Shown: positions 45,893-55,895 of the stretch, piece after piece
How the letters are laid out: each line of letters begins with the position of its first letter
How positions within the stretch are numbered: position 1 is the stretch's first letter
Assembly (NCBI GenBank): GCA_902774915.1
Contig: CACYKH010000004.1
Coordinates: forward strand, 62,001 to 126,000
DNA: 64,000 nucleotides
Reading direction: 5' to 3'
Source of the DNA: an uncultured Lachnospiraceae bacterium
GTDB lineage: Bacteria > Bacillota > Clostridia > Lachnospirales > Lachnospiraceae
Notes under the pieces: generated by a model
Seen by the model: the letters and a program-made list of their open reading frames with translations, nothing else
Told to the model about the DNA's origin: nothing
Database searches by the model: none
Program-made: the position numbers and the translations under genes

Positions 45893-47619
45893 AGAAAAAT
45901 GTAATCCAGAAACTCCTCAGATTCCTGAAGCCTTACATTCCATTTATGATACTTTCTCTTATAGCATCTGTTGTTACAGTTGTTATGCAGCTTTATGCGC
46001 CTATTATTTCAGGAAAGGCCATTGACTGCATAGTAGAGAAGGGTAAGGTTAATATTCCTGAAGTAACCCGACTGCTTACAACCTTTGTCATAGTTATTGT
46101 TATATCCATTTTATTCCAATGGATAATGAGCATGATAAACAATGCAATCGTATACAGAGTTGTCAGGGATTTTAGAGAGAAGATTTATGAGCATATTAAT
46201 AAACTGCCTATAGCTTATATTGATAGTCACGAATATGGTGATACTGTATCAAGAACCCTTAGTGATGTAGATCAGCTTTCAGATGGTCTTCTTATGGGCT
46301 TTTCACAGCTATTTACTGGAGTGATTACTATAGTCGGAACTATCTGCTTTATGTTAAAGACCAGTGTTCCGGTTGCTCTGGTGGTAATAGTGCTGACACC
46401 TCTGTCACTTCTTGTGGCAGGATTCATTACCAGAAAAACCTATAAGATGTTTACCAGACAGTCTGAGAAAAGAGCTGAGATGACAGGTCTTGTAAACGAG
46501 ATGGTTGGAAATGAAAAGGTGGTGCAGGCATTTTCCTATGAGGAGAGAGCACAGAAGAGATTTGAAGATATTAATGAAGAACTGACGGATGCCGAATTTA
46601 AAGCTACATTCTTTTCATCCCTTACAAATCCTTCAACAAGACTTATAAATAACCTGGTTTATGCAGGTGTGGCAATCGTGGGAGCGTTTATTGTTCTTTC
46701 AGGTGGACTTACAGTTGGTCAGCTTACCTGCTTCCTTAGCTATGCTACACAGTATGCTAAACCATTTAATGAGATATCCGGTGTTATGACAGAGCTTACA
46801 TCGGCTCTTGCCAGTGCTGCCAGAGTATTTGAACTTCTTGAAGAGGAAACTGAGCCATCTGACGCTGAATATGACGATCTTATTGATATAGACGGGGAGG
46901 TAAGTCTTGAAGATGTATCCTTCTCATATACTAAGGATCGTAAGCTGATAGAAGACCTTAGTCTTTCGGTAAAGAATGGACAGAAGGTTGCTATTGTTGG
47001 ACCTACAGGAAGTGGAAAGAGTACTCTTATCAACCTTCTTATGAGGTTCTATGATGTTAATAAGGGAAATATCTATATAGATAATCAGGATATTTCTGAG
47101 ATAACCAGAAGCAGTGTGAGAACTAACTTTGGTATGGTACTTCAGGAAACCTGGTTAAAATCTGGAACAATCAGGGAAAATATAGCCTATGGTTATCCGG
47201 ATGCTACTGACGAAGAAATAAAAGAGGCTGCAAGAGTATCACATGCCGACAGGTTTATCAGAAGACTGCCGGATGGTTATGATACAGTGCTTTCGGAGGA
47301 TGGTGGAAACCTGTCTGCAGGACAGAAGCAGCTGCTTTGTATTACCAGGGTAATGCTGAGACTTCCACCAATGCTTATTCTCGATGAGGCTACATCCTCA
47401 ATAGATACAAGAACAGAGCAGAGAATACAGAGGGCATTTGATAAGATGATGAAGGGAAGAACAAGCTTTGTTGTTGCCCATAGACTTTCTACTATAAAAG
47501 AATCTGATATTATTCTTGTTATGAAGGATGGTGCTGTTATAGAAAAGGGTTCCCATCAGGAACTACTGAATTTAAGGGGTTTTTACTACGAACTTTATAA
47601 TAGTCAGTTTGCCAAATAA
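45889..47619 (+). CDS. ABC exporter subunit with catalytic ATP site
   Basis: A 576-residue half-transporter, partner of the preceding gene. It has six membrane helices, then Walker A GPTGSGKSTLINLL, signature NLSAGQKQLLCITRV, Walker B LILDEATSSID with the catalytic Glu present, and H-loop VVAHRLSTI with His present. The pair therefore has one consensus and one degenerate site. Ribosome site AGGAGGTG lies inside the upstream gene. A terminator follows. Confidence 0.94.
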   Translation: MKKNVIQKLLRFLKPYIPFMILSLIASVVTVVMQLYAPIISGKAIDCIVEKGKVNIPEVTRLLTTFVIVIVISILFQWIMSMINNAIVYRVVRDFREKIYEHINKLPIAYIDSHEYGDTVSRTLSDVDQLSDGLLMGFSQLFTGVITIVGTICFMLKTSVPVALVVIVLTPLSLLVAGFITRKTYKMFTRQSEKRAEMTGLVNEMVGNEKVVQAFSYEERAQKRFEDINEELTDAEFKATFFSSLTNPSTRLINNLVYAGVAIVGAFIVLSGGLTVGQLTCFLSYATQYAKPFNEISGVMTELTSALASAARVFELLEEETEPSDAEYDDLIDIDGEVSLEDVSFSYTKDRKLIEDLSLSVKNGQKVAIVGPTGSGKSTLINLLMRFYDVNKGNIYIDNQDISEITRSSVRTNFGMVLQETWLKSGTIRENIAYGYPDATDEEIKEAARVSHADRFIRRLPDGYDTVLSEDGGNLSAGQKQLLCITRVMLRLPPMLILDEATSSIDTRTEQRIQRAFDKMMKGRTSFVVAHRLSTIKESDIILVMKDGAVIEKGSHQELLNLRGFYYELYNSQFAK

Positions 47620-47658
47620 GAGAATTTTGTTCTGGTTAGATAAATACTTAATATATAT

Positions 47659-47704
47659 AAAAAGTCGGTATTTTAGGTTAGCTTGAAATATCGACTTTTT
47701 TTGC
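47659..47704 (+). terminator. Intrinsic terminator after the ABC exporter genes
   Basis: AAAAGTCGGTATTT pairs with AAATATCGACTTTT around an AGGTTAGCTTG loop, ending in a run of seven T. Confidence 0.85.
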
Positions 47705-47761
47705 TGTTTATGGTAAAATTATGGTTTGTATTTTAATGAATATTTAAAAGAGGATAATATT

Positions 47762-48973
47762 ATGATTTCAAAGGATTTTAATCTATCAAAAGAAGAACTG
47801 ATCGAAATGGCTGAAAAATATATGAATGAGACCTTTAAAAGGTACGATTTCATAGCAGATTCAGGTAAGGATCAGTACCTTATTGACGAGAATGGAGAGA
47901 AGTATCTGGATTTTCTCGGTGGCATTGCAGTTAATTCAGTTGGTGGATGTAACGAGGCTGTTATAAATGCTATCAAAGAGCAGGCTGATACAATGATCCA
48001 TGCATCCAACTACTTTTATACAGTACCTCAGATAATGCTGGCAAAGCTTATCAGTGAGTGCACAGGAATGGACAAGGTTCAGTTCCAGAACTCAGGTGCT
48101 GAGGCCAATGAAGTAATGATCAAGCTGGCTCGAAAATATGGTAATGATAGATTTGGAGGAAAGAAGTACAAGATAGTAACTGCTCTTAATTCTTTCCATG
48201 GTAGAACTCTTGCAACACTTTCCGCTACTGGACAGCCTGGAAGTGCTATCCATAAGGGATTTGAACCACTTGTAGATGGATTTAAGTATGCAGAGTTTAA
48301 TAACCTGAATTCATTTAGAGAAGCTGTAACTGATGATGTTGTAGCTGTAATGGTTGAGCCAGTACAGGGCGAGGGTGGTGTTTATCCTGCAACACAGGAA
48401 TTCTTAACAGGTCTCCGCGCACTTTGTGATGAAAAGGGAATCCTTCTTCTTCTGGACGAAGTTCAGACAGGATGGGGAAGAACAGGAAATGTGATGGCTT
48501 ATATGAACTATGGCATTAAGCCGGATGCAGTATCCATGGCAAAGGCTATGGGTGGCGGAATGCCAATAGCTGCTATGTGTGCTACAAACGATGCAATGAG
48601 CGTACTTGGTGCTGGAACCCACGGTACAACCTTCGGTGGTAATCCTGTATGCTGCGCAGCTTCCTATGCAGCTATTACAGAAATTATGGATAAGAAGCTC
48701 TATGAAAATGCCCGTGTTGTAGGCGAGTACTTTATGGATAAGCTGAGCATGCTGAATGGAGTTATTGGCGTAAGAGGTATGGGTCTTATGGTTGGCTGTG
48801 TATTTGAAAAGGATATTGCAGCTGATGTTAAGCATGATGCATTCGACAAAAAGCTTCTTATGTCAGTGGTTCAGCCAAATGTCATCAGACTTGTTCCACC
48901 ACTTACTGTTACAAAAGAAGACTGTGACAAAGCGGTTGACATAATTTCAGAAATACTTAAATCATATAACTAA
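47762..48973 (+). CDS. argD: Class III aminotransferase, probably acetylornithine aminotransferase
   Basis: A 403-residue PLP enzyme. It has FLGGIAVNSVGG near the N terminus, the NSGAEANEVMIKLAR helix, SFHGRTLATLSATGQ, VEPVQGEGGVYPA, LLDEVQTGWGRTG and the PLP Lys261 in SMAKAMGGGMPIAA. These are the ArgD/OAT pattern. The enzyme normally makes N-acetylornithine in arginine synthesis, but no arg gene is adjacent, so a GABA- or other omega-amino substrate is possible. The start is ATG 47762 with AGAGGA upstream; an earlier in-frame ATG lacks a site. Confidence 0.85.
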   Translation: MISKDFNLSKEELIEMAEKYMNETFKRYDFIADSGKDQYLIDENGEKYLDFLGGIAVNSVGGCNEAVINAIKEQADTMIHASNYFYTVPQIMLAKLISECTGMDKVQFQNSGAEANEVMIKLARKYGNDRFGGKKYKIVTALNSFHGRTLATLSATGQPGSAIHKGFEPLVDGFKYAEFNNLNSFREAVTDDVVAVMVEPVQGEGGVYPATQEFLTGLRALCDEKGILLLLDEVQTGWGRTGNVMAYMNYGIKPDAVSMAKAMGGGMPIAAMCATNDAMSVLGAGTHGTTFGGNPVCCAASYAAITEIMDKKLYENARVVGEYFMDKLSMLNGVIGVRGMGLMVGCVFEKDIAADVKHDAFDKKLLMSVVQPNVIRLVPPLTVTKEDCDKAVDIISEILKSYN

Positions 48974-48987
48974 AAGGGGACTGAAAA

Positions 48988-50385
48988 ATGGAAAGAAAAA
49001 ATGCCTGGAAAGCATATTCCAAGAATGATGAGAAGAAATTAAATGAGCTCTGTGAGGGATATAAGGATTATCTCTTTAAGGGTAAGACTGAGAGAGAAGG
49101 TACAGCCTACATGGTTAAAAAGGCTGAGGAGGCTGGTTATGTTTCTCTTGAATCAGTTATTGAAAAGAAGAAAAAGCTTAAGGCAGGAGATAAGGTTTAT
49201 GCAGTATGCATGGGCAAGACTGTAGCTCTCTTCAATATCGGAAAGAAATCACTTGAAGAAGGAATGAACATACTTGGAGCACATCTTGATTCACCAAGAC
49301 TTGATGTAAAGCAGAATCCTTTATATGAGAAGAATGACCTTGCTTACCTTGATACTCACTATTATGGCGGTATTAAAAAGTATCAGTGGGTAACACTTCC
49401 ACTTGCAATCCATGGTGTTGTGGTTAAAACAGATGGAACAAAGGTAGATGTAGTCATCGGTGAGGATGAAGATGATCCAGTATTCTGTGTAACTGATATT
49501 CTTATTCACCTTGCACAGGAGCAGATGGTGAAGAAGGCAAATGTGGCTGTTGAAGGCGAGAACCTTGACCTTCTTATTGCTTCAAGACCAATCAAGGTCA
49601 GCAAGGATGACAAGAAGAAAGAAAAAGAGCTTGTAAAGAAGCAGGTTCTTGAAATACTTAAAAAGAAATATGACATGGAAGAAGAAGACTTTATGTCTGC
49701 AGAGCTGGAGATCGTACCAGCAGGTAAGCCAAGAGACATGGGTCTTGATAAGTCCATGATTCTTGCATATGGACAGGATGATAAGGTTTGTGCTTATACA
49801 TCACTTATAGCTATGCTGAATGTAAAGAAGCCAGAAAAGACAGCTTGTACACTTCTTGTAGATAAAGAGGAGATAGGTTCAGTTGGTGCTACAGGAATGC
49901 AGTCCAAATTCTTTGAGAACAGTGTGGCTGAGATTTTTGAGCTTGCTGGATACAACAGCAATCTTTCACTTAGAAGATGCCTTAAGAATTCCTGCATGCT
50001 TTCCTCAGATGTAAGCGCAGGCTACGATCCACTTTATGCAAATTGTTTTGAGGCAAAGAATGCAGCCTTCCTTGGAAAAGGTATGGTATTCAATAAATTT
50101 ACAGGTTCAAGAGGAAAATCTGGTTCTAATGATGCCAATGCAGAATATATTGGCAAGATCAGAGGAATCCTTGAGAATAATAAAGTATTCTACCAGACAG
50201 CTGAGCTGGGTAAGGTAGATCTTGGTGGTGGTGGAACCATCGCATACATACTTTCCCTCTATGGTATGGAAGTTGTGGACTGCGGAGTAGCAGTACTCAA
50301 TATGCATGCTCCTTGGGAAGTAACAAGCAAAGCAGATATATTTGAAACGGAAAAGGGATATGAAGCATTTCTCACAGAAGCTTAA
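48988..50385 (+). CDS. M18-family zinc aminopeptidase
   Basis: A 465-residue cytosolic metallo-aminopeptidase of family M18. Metal ligands are in GAHLDSPRLDVK (HxD, ~residue 93) and later in DKEEIGSVGATG, where the Glu pair gives the catalytic base, and a C-terminal LNMHAPWEV His. M18 enzymes cut N-terminal acidic or neutral residues from peptides. The 3' end overlaps the hybrid sensor gene by 26 bases, so the two are probably co-transcribed. Confidence 0.92.
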   Translation: MERKNAWKAYSKNDEKKLNELCEGYKDYLFKGKTEREGTAYMVKKAEEAGYVSLESVIEKKKKLKAGDKVYAVCMGKTVALFNIGKKSLEEGMNILGAHLDSPRLDVKQNPLYEKNDLAYLDTHYYGGIKKYQWVTLPLAIHGVVVKTDGTKVDVVIGEDEDDPVFCVTDILIHLAQEQMVKKANVAVEGENLDLLIASRPIKVSKDDKKKEKELVKKQVLEILKKKYDMEEEDFMSAELEIVPAGKPRDMGLDKSMILAYGQDDKVCAYTSLIAMLNVKKPEKTACTLLVDKEEIGSVGATGMQSKFFENSVAEIFELAGYNSNLSLRRCLKNSCMLSSDVSAGYDPLYANCFEAKNAAFLGKGMVFNKFTGSRGKSGSNDANAEYIGKIRGILENNKVFYQTAELGKVDLGGGGTIAYILSLYGMEVVDCGVAVLNMHAPWEVTSKADIFETEKGYEAFLTEA

Positions 50386-53300
50386 ATTCATACTTTTATG
50401 TGCCTTAATGACATGCGCTGCATGTCTTTTTGGCGTACATAATGTAAATGCAGAAGACATCCCTTCTGATTATCAGGAAACTCTCTATAATCAGGATAAT
50501 GGTCTTGGAAGTTCCGAGGTCAATTGCATCTATCAGACGAAATCCGGATATATGTGGATTGGAACAGATGGCGGACTTTACAGATATAACGGTAATGAAT
50601 TCCGACTCTTTAATCTCTGGAACACTGATAAGGCTGATGTTTATTACATAAACTCTTTATTCCAGGATACTCAGGGAAGATTGTGGGTTGCTACAAATAA
50701 CTACGGTCTCTTCAGAATATCCGGAAACGATATTTATCATTTCTCAGATGAATACTATAGCGGTGTTAAATGTATTAATGACGTGTGCGAAGCTCCTGAT
50801 GGAACTATTTACATTGCGACTGCATATGGCGTTTATACAGTTGATAAAGCCAGCGACCACGATATTCTTGTGAGAAATGAAACGCTTGCAAAGCATAATG
50901 TTAAAGGAATAACAGTTGCCCAGTCTAAGATCTGGGGTATTTACAATGGCAATACAATTTTCAGCATTGATGAAAGTGGTATTGTTACAGAAAAAAGCTC
51001 CTCAGAATATACTGAGGAAGAGCTTTCATCTATTTCCAGTGATACATCTGGAGTCATTTATATTGGTACCATCAATAGCTCAGTACTTCATATTACAGAC
51101 TTTGACCATGTTACAGTCTGGGAGTCAACAAAAGATGGTATTAATAGTATCTATTGCTATAACAATAAAACTTACCTTTGTACTGATAACGGTGTAGGTT
51201 ATTTTGATGATCATGGCAGCTTTAAAACACTTACTAAAACAAGTGTAGATAGCTATATTTCTGATATGATCATCGACTACGAAGGCAACTTCTGGTTTGC
51301 ATCTAGTAAAGAAGGACTTTACTACCTGTCAAAGAGCAAATTCTCAAATCTTAATAAGGTTTATGGAATCCCTGATACACTTACAAACTGTGTAGAAATC
51401 TTTGATGGTTCTACATATATCGGAACTGACGAAGGTCTATTTATACTTGATTCAGAGAAAAATCTTGTAAATAACGAGCTTACGGAATATATGGCTGGAG
51501 TATCTGTCCGTGATATCATCCAGGATAGAGAAGGAAACATCTGGTTTGGTACATACAGAAAGTACGGTGTTGTTAAGTATCAGCCGGATGGAGGAATAAC
51601 AGCTTATAACAAGGCTACTGGACTTCTCAGTAACATGGTGAATTGCCTGTATGAGACAAATGATGGAAAGATTGCCATTGGTACTGAGGACGGAATAAGC
51701 ATTATCAATTTCAATGGGCGTGTATTTAAAAACTATAATTATGATAATGGTCTGGACTATTCAAATATCATCACACTTTATGAGGATTCTGAAGAAAAGC
51801 TTTATGCAGGCTCCGACGGTGGTGGTCTTTATGTAATAGAGAATGATAACATTAAGAATTACACTGATGAGGATGGCCTTAATTCAAACGTTGTTTCCTG
51901 CATTACTGAGGGAACAGATGGACTTTGGATAGGTACTAATAATGGACTTTCATATTATGACGGTACATTCAGATCCATCAGTAATATTGACTTTTCCAAT
52001 AATATTTACAGTCTGATCCTTAAGGACGGTACGCTGTTTATTGTTGGTTCGAAGGGTCTCATTTATTCAACAGAAGATAATCTGCTTTCCACAACCCCTA
52101 TTTCTGAAAGATATTATTCAGTAGGTGACGGACTGGAAAGTGGTATTTCCAATAATTCTAATAGCTGTATCTATAATTCCGATATTTACCTTTGCACCGG
52201 TTCAGGTGTAATGAAATTCAATATTAAGGATATAGAGACAAATGAGGTTCCGCCTAAGATCACAATCTCTGAGATCAAGGTGGATGGTGAAACATATTAT
52301 TATGACCAGATGGGTGGAGAATTAAACATCCCATCAGATACTCAGCGTCTTGAAATCTCATTTGCGGTACTTAGTTACTTCAATAGAGAGAATATACAGG
52401 TAGAGTATCAGCTGGTTGGATTTGATAAGGAAGCAGAAGTCCTCTCAAGTAATGAGAACTTCGAAGCTGTATATACAAACCTTGACGGTGGTACTTATGT
52501 ATTCGAGGCCAATGCTGTAAACGGAGACGGTGTGCAGTGTGAAAAGCCTATATCCTTTACCATCAATAAGGAAGAGGGCCTTCTTGAGAAGAAGGCAGTG
52601 CGTATAGCCATTTTGGCATTTGTAATATTAAATATACTTCTTATCCTTGCTCTTATCATAAGAATCTATAGACAGTTCAATAGAAAGAAGAAAGAGCTGG
52701 ATGAACTGAATAAGAAGCATGAAGATGTGATTAAGAATAGTAGTGCTAAAACAGACTACCTGGCTAATATGAGTAACGAGATAAAGCTGCCTATAAATGC
52801 CATGATCTCATTTGCTACCAACATGCTTAAGGATGGAACTGAGAATGAAGAAACCCAGAAGAATCTGAAAGAGATTGTTAATAAGGGATATGACGTTATA
52901 GACAGAGTAGACGAGACCATTCTTCTTGCAAGACTTGAATCTGGAGCGGAAGAAGCGGTCAGTGAGCCTTATTCAGTAACAACTCTTATTTGTGATATAT
53001 CAGACAACATGCTTAATAAGCTGGCGGATATGCCTATTAAGTTCCTTGTGGATCTGGGTGAAAATATACCTGATATCCTGATAGGAGATTTCGATAAGAT
53101 TAAGAACGTCCTGGATATAATCCTTGATGACTCGGTTAAATACACTAAGGAAGGTTCTATTACACTTTCTGTAGATAACTACGAGGTTCAGCAGGGAGAT
53201 GACAAGGGCGATACAAGACTTGTATTCAGTGTATCTGATACAGGTATAGGTATACCAGAAGATAAGCTAGAACATCTTTTTGAGATTACATATACAGAGG

Positions 53301-54838
53301 AGTCTAAGAAGACAGGCTCCAGCGAAGGAATGGGCGTAAGCCTTTCAATCGCCAAGAAGTTCGCAGATGTACTTGGTGGAGAGCTTATAGTAGAGAGTAC
53401 ATATGGAGCAGGAACTACGTTTACATTCACAGTAGACCAGAAGAAGCCTGAAACAACTGCGGATATGATACCTATGAACGATAATACTATCGAGCGTGTA
53501 TCCAGAGAAGAGGCAGAGAAGATGTGGGCTCCAGACCTGCATATCCTTCTGGTTGATGACGTGGAGCTAAGCAGAAACGTAGCAGAAGATGTAATTAAGT
53601 CCATGGAAATCAAGTGCGATACAGCCGCAAGTGGTGTAAGCGCCATCGATATGGTCATGACAAATAAATACGATATGGTATTTATGGATGTAGCTATGCC
53701 AGTAATGAATGGTATAGATGCACTTAGAGAGATAAGGGATCTTTGTGATGAATATTATACAAACCTCCCTGTTATTGCTATGTCAGAAGATGTTATTGGT
53801 AAGAATAAGCAGGAAATCATTGATGAGGGCTTTTCAGATGTTATTCTTAAACCATTTGATATAACAGTCCTTGCCAGTCTGCTTAATAGATTCGTGGATA
53901 ACAGCAAGATAAAATACAGAACCAGTGATGTGACTCAGTATATTAGAGAATCCAGATACAGTGAAGGTCTTAAGAAAATGGAAGACCTCTTCGACGTTAT
54001 CAGCGTTATTGAACGTATTGGAGGTAATATTGATGTTTATAATAGAATCCTCAGTACATTCTATAACCAGAACAAGGATTCGGTAGAAGAGCTGAAGGAA
54101 AAGCTGGATACAGACTATAGAGGCTTTAGAAATAAGATTCATAACGTTCGTACAGGATGTCAGAATATTGGAGCGGTAGAAGCCGCTGAGATAGCATTTA
54201 GAATAGAAAATGCCATCAACATTGGAAATAAAGCCTATGTTAATAACAATATCGAGCTAATTTATGACTGTATAAATGTAATTAATGAGTCCATAGAGAA
54301 TTATATGAAGTTCGTCGAAGCTCAGAAGGGTGTAAGCGACGAAGAATACGCTAAGAAACATCAGTCTAAGGCTAATAAGACTGCTATGGAGCTGCGTCTT
54401 GAGGAAGATGCTCCAGAAGAAAAGCCAGAGGAAGAGCAGAGCCAGGAGCCAGCAACGGAAGAATCCGAATACGATGACAACGAATATGAAGACGATGACG
54501 AGTATGAGGATGACGACGAATACGAAGACGATGATGAATATGAAGATGAAGATGATGACGAGTACGAGGATGACGACGAATATGAGGACGATGAAGACGA
54601 AGAGCCTCAGGTAAGTGCTGGTCCAGAGATCATCGACATAAATCTTCTCAAGAAGATGAAGAAGGCTACATATAACGAGGATAAAGCTACAATTAATGAC
54701 ATCATGTTCGAAATCTGCAAGAAAGAATACGGAAATGATGATGATGAATTCATTAATGTTCTGAATGCAGCTATTCAGAAGGGCGATATGATTGAAATCA
54801 ACGATCTTCTGATGACATATATCAGCCTGAAGAGCTAA
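50360..54838 (+). CDS. Hybrid two-component sensor: propeller, pseudo-kinase core, receiver, HPt
   Basis: 1492 residues. A signal peptide (cleavage after ~31) leads into two-component propeller repeats (~45-620; GYMWIGTDGGLYRYNGNEF, LWVATNNYGLFR) and a Y_Y_Y domain (~650-725). A membrane helix is at ~746-770. The HisKA-like helix reads ANMSNEIKLPINA, so the phospho-acceptor His is Asn806. The ATPase N-box Asn is Asp924, while the G1 box DTGIGIP is intact. A receiver follows with Asp1110 in FMDVAMP, then an HPt domain with His1261 (IHNVRTGCQNIG). An acidic repeat (DEYEDD) and a ~75-residue helical C terminus close the protein. There is no DNA-binding domain. The start is ATG 50360 behind AAAGGG. 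It probably senses a carbohydrate or cell-wall signal; the output is unknown. Confidence 0.88.
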   Translation: MKHFSQKLKFILLCALMTCAACLFGVHNVNAEDIPSDYQETLYNQDNGLGSSEVNCIYQTKSGYMWIGTDGGLYRYNGNEFRLFNLWNTDKADVYYINSLFQDTQGRLWVATNNYGLFRISGNDIYHFSDEYYSGVKCINDVCEAPDGTIYIATAYGVYTVDKASDHDILVRNETLAKHNVKGITVAQSKIWGIYNGNTIFSIDESGIVTEKSSSEYTEEELSSISSDTSGVIYIGTINSSVLHITDFDHVTVWESTKDGINSIYCYNNKTYLCTDNGVGYFDDHGSFKTLTKTSVDSYISDMIIDYEGNFWFASSKEGLYYLSKSKFSNLNKVYGIPDTLTNCVEIFDGSTYIGTDEGLFILDSEKNLVNNELTEYMAGVSVRDIIQDREGNIWFGTYRKYGVVKYQPDGGITAYNKATGLLSNMVNCLYETNDGKIAIGTEDGISIINFNGRVFKNYNYDNGLDYSNIITLYEDSEEKLYAGSDGGGLYVIENDNIKNYTDEDGLNSNVVSCITEGTDGLWIGTNNGLSYYDGTFRSISNIDFSNNIYSLILKDGTLFIVGSKGLIYSTEDNLLSTTPISERYYSVGDGLESGISNNSNSCIYNSDIYLCTGSGVMKFNIKDIETNEVPPKITISEIKVDGETYYYDQMGGELNIPSDTQRLEISFAVLSYFNRENIQVEYQLVGFDKEAEVLSSNENFEAVYTNLDGGTYVFEANAVNGDGVQCEKPISFTINKEEGLLEKKAVRIAILAFVILNILLILALIIRIYRQFNRKKKELDELNKKHEDVIKNSSAKTDYLANMSNEIKLPINAMISFATNMLKDGTENEETQKNLKEIVNKGYDVIDRVDETILLARLESGAEEAVSEPYSVTTLICDISDNMLNKLADMPIKFLVDLGENIPDILIGDFDKIKNVLDIILDDSVKYTKEGSITLSVDNYEVQQGDDKGDTRLVFSVSDTGIGIPEDKLEHLFEITYTEESKKTGSSEGMGVSLSIAKKFADVLGGELIVESTYGAGTTFTFTVDQKKPETTADMIPMNDNTIERVSREEAEKMWAPDLHILLVDDVELSRNVAEDVIKSMEIKCDTAASGVSAIDMVMTNKYDMVFMDVAMPVMNGIDALREIRDLCDEYYTNLPVIAMSEDVIGKNKQEIIDEGFSDVILKPFDITVLASLLNRFVDNSKIKYRTSDVTQYIRESRYSEGLKKMEDLFDVISVIERIGGNIDVYNRILSTFYNQNKDSVEELKEKLDTDYRGFRNKIHNVRTGCQNIGAVEAAEIAFRIENAINIGNKAYVNNNIELIYDCINVINESIENYMKFVEAQKGVSDEEYAKKHQSKANKTAMELRLEEDAPEEKPEEEQSQEPATEESEYDDNEYEDDDEYEDDDEYEDDDEYEDEDDDEYEDDDEYEDDEDEEPQVSAGPEIIDINLLKKMKKATYNEDKATINDIMFEICKKEYGNDDDEFINVLNAAIQKGDMIEINDLLMTYISLKS
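54467..54604 (+). repeat. Acidic tandem repeat within the hybrid sensor gene
   Basis: About eight imperfect copies of a 15-18 base unit encoding DEYEDD or EYEDD, between the HPt domain and the C-terminal helical domain. Such runs can change copy number by slippage. Confidence 0.85.
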
Positions 54839-54840
54839 AT

Positions 54841-54882
54841 AAAGTAAGTTTTGTGTGGCTCCGTTCACACAAAATTTACTTT
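54841..54882 (+). terminator. Long inverted repeat after the hybrid sensor gene
   Basis: A 17-bp stem (54841-54857 with 54866-54882) with one G-U pair and an 8-base loop, starting 2 bases after the stop. The 3' arm is itself T-rich, but no separate T-run follows. It is most likely a terminator or an mRNA 3'-end stabiliser. Confidence 0.65.
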
Positions 54883-55021
54883 ACAAATATTATGATTTTT
54901 AATATACTCACAACGGAAAAAGGATGGTATTCGACTTTTTCGAAACTATACCTAAAAGTATCACAATGCTTTATGTAAAAATCGGCATCACCTTTACACT
55001 AAATAGTGAGGGGGTGATAGT

Positions 55022-55882
55022 ATGAGGATTGGATTCATAGGTGCAGGTCGTGTGGGCTACACAATGGGAAAATTCCTAAAGCTACATGATTATGAAGTGA
55101 GTGGCTACTACAGCCGCACAAGCGAGCATGCGAAGGACGCTGCAGCATTTACCGATACCGTATATTATGAAGATGCCAGGGAACTTATTAAAACAAGTGA
55201 TGCGATTATACTTACAGTAAGCGATTCAGTAATCTCAAAGGTTTTTGACGAGATCAAGAACTATCCTGAGATTGAAGGAAAGATAGTGTGCCACACCAGT
55301 GGCTCGGTTTCATCGCAAGTCTTTGATGAATCACCTATTCCTATTTTTGGGTATTCCATCCATCCTATATACGCTATTTCAGATAAATATGCGTCATATA
55401 AAAATTTTTCCAATGCATTTATAACTATAGAGGGACATGAGAAGTACTTATCAGAGTTAGTAGGTATTTTTAGTCATGCTGGAATTAAAACCGGTACGCT
55501 AAAAACCGAAGATAAGTCCAAATACCATGCATCATGCGTTATGGCCAGCAACCTTGTATGTGGCATCTACGGTGCAGCTATAGAAATGATGAAATCCTGT
55601 GGATTTGACTTCGAAACATCAAATGAGATGCTTATAGGTCTGTTCAGGGATAATGCCATGGGTATAGCAGACAAGGGACTTGTTAACCAGCTCACAGGAC
55701 CAATCGACAGAAATGATGTGGTTACGGTACGTTCTCATTTAAATACAATCCCAGAGGAGATGAAGACCTTATATATAGAGGCTTCAAAGCATGCACTGGA
55801 GATTGCAAAGATAAAAAATGCAGATAATGATTATAGCGAAATGGCGCTGCTTCTTGAGAGCGCTTCACTAAGCGAAAAATAA
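55022..55882 (+). CDS. panG: DUF2520 Rossmann reductase, PanG-like ketopantoate reductase
   Basis: A 286-residue protein. An N-terminal NAD(P)-binding fold ([16 protein letters not shown]) is followed by a DUF2520 C-terminal helical domain ([20 protein letters not shown]). It is directly upstream of panB, panC, panD and coaBC, and no classical panE is present in the window. PanG, a DUF2520-type enzyme described in Francisella and some Firmicutes, reduces ketopantoate to pantoate. The position fits that missing step, but the assignment rests on family and context. The ribosome site is GAGGGGGTG. Confidence 0.82.
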   Translation: MRIGFIGAGRVGYTMGKFLKLHDYEVSGYYSRTSEHAKDAAAFTDTVYYEDARELIKTSDAIILTVSDSVISKVFDEIKNYPEIEGKIVCHTSGSVSSQVFDESPIPIFGYSIHPIYAISDKYASYKNFSNAFITIEGHEKYLSELVGIFSHAGIKTGTLKTEDKSKYHASCVMASNLVCGIYGAAIEMMKSCGFDFETSNEMLIGLFRDNAMGIADKGLVNQLTGPIDRNDVVTVRSHLNTIPEEMKTLYIEASKHALEIAKIKNADNDYSEMALLLESASLSEK

Positions 55883-55895
55883 GGAGGGTGGACTT

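Noticed and set aside
54467-54604. Tandem repeat considered as a CRISPR-like or regulatory repeat
   Set aside because: It is in frame within the sensor gene and encodes an acidic DEYEDD run; there are no spacers.
54257-54868. Minus-strand frame with a very hydrophobic Val/Ile/Phe run
   Set aside because: The hydrophobic run is the reverse reading of the DEYEDD acidic repeat, not a membrane protein.
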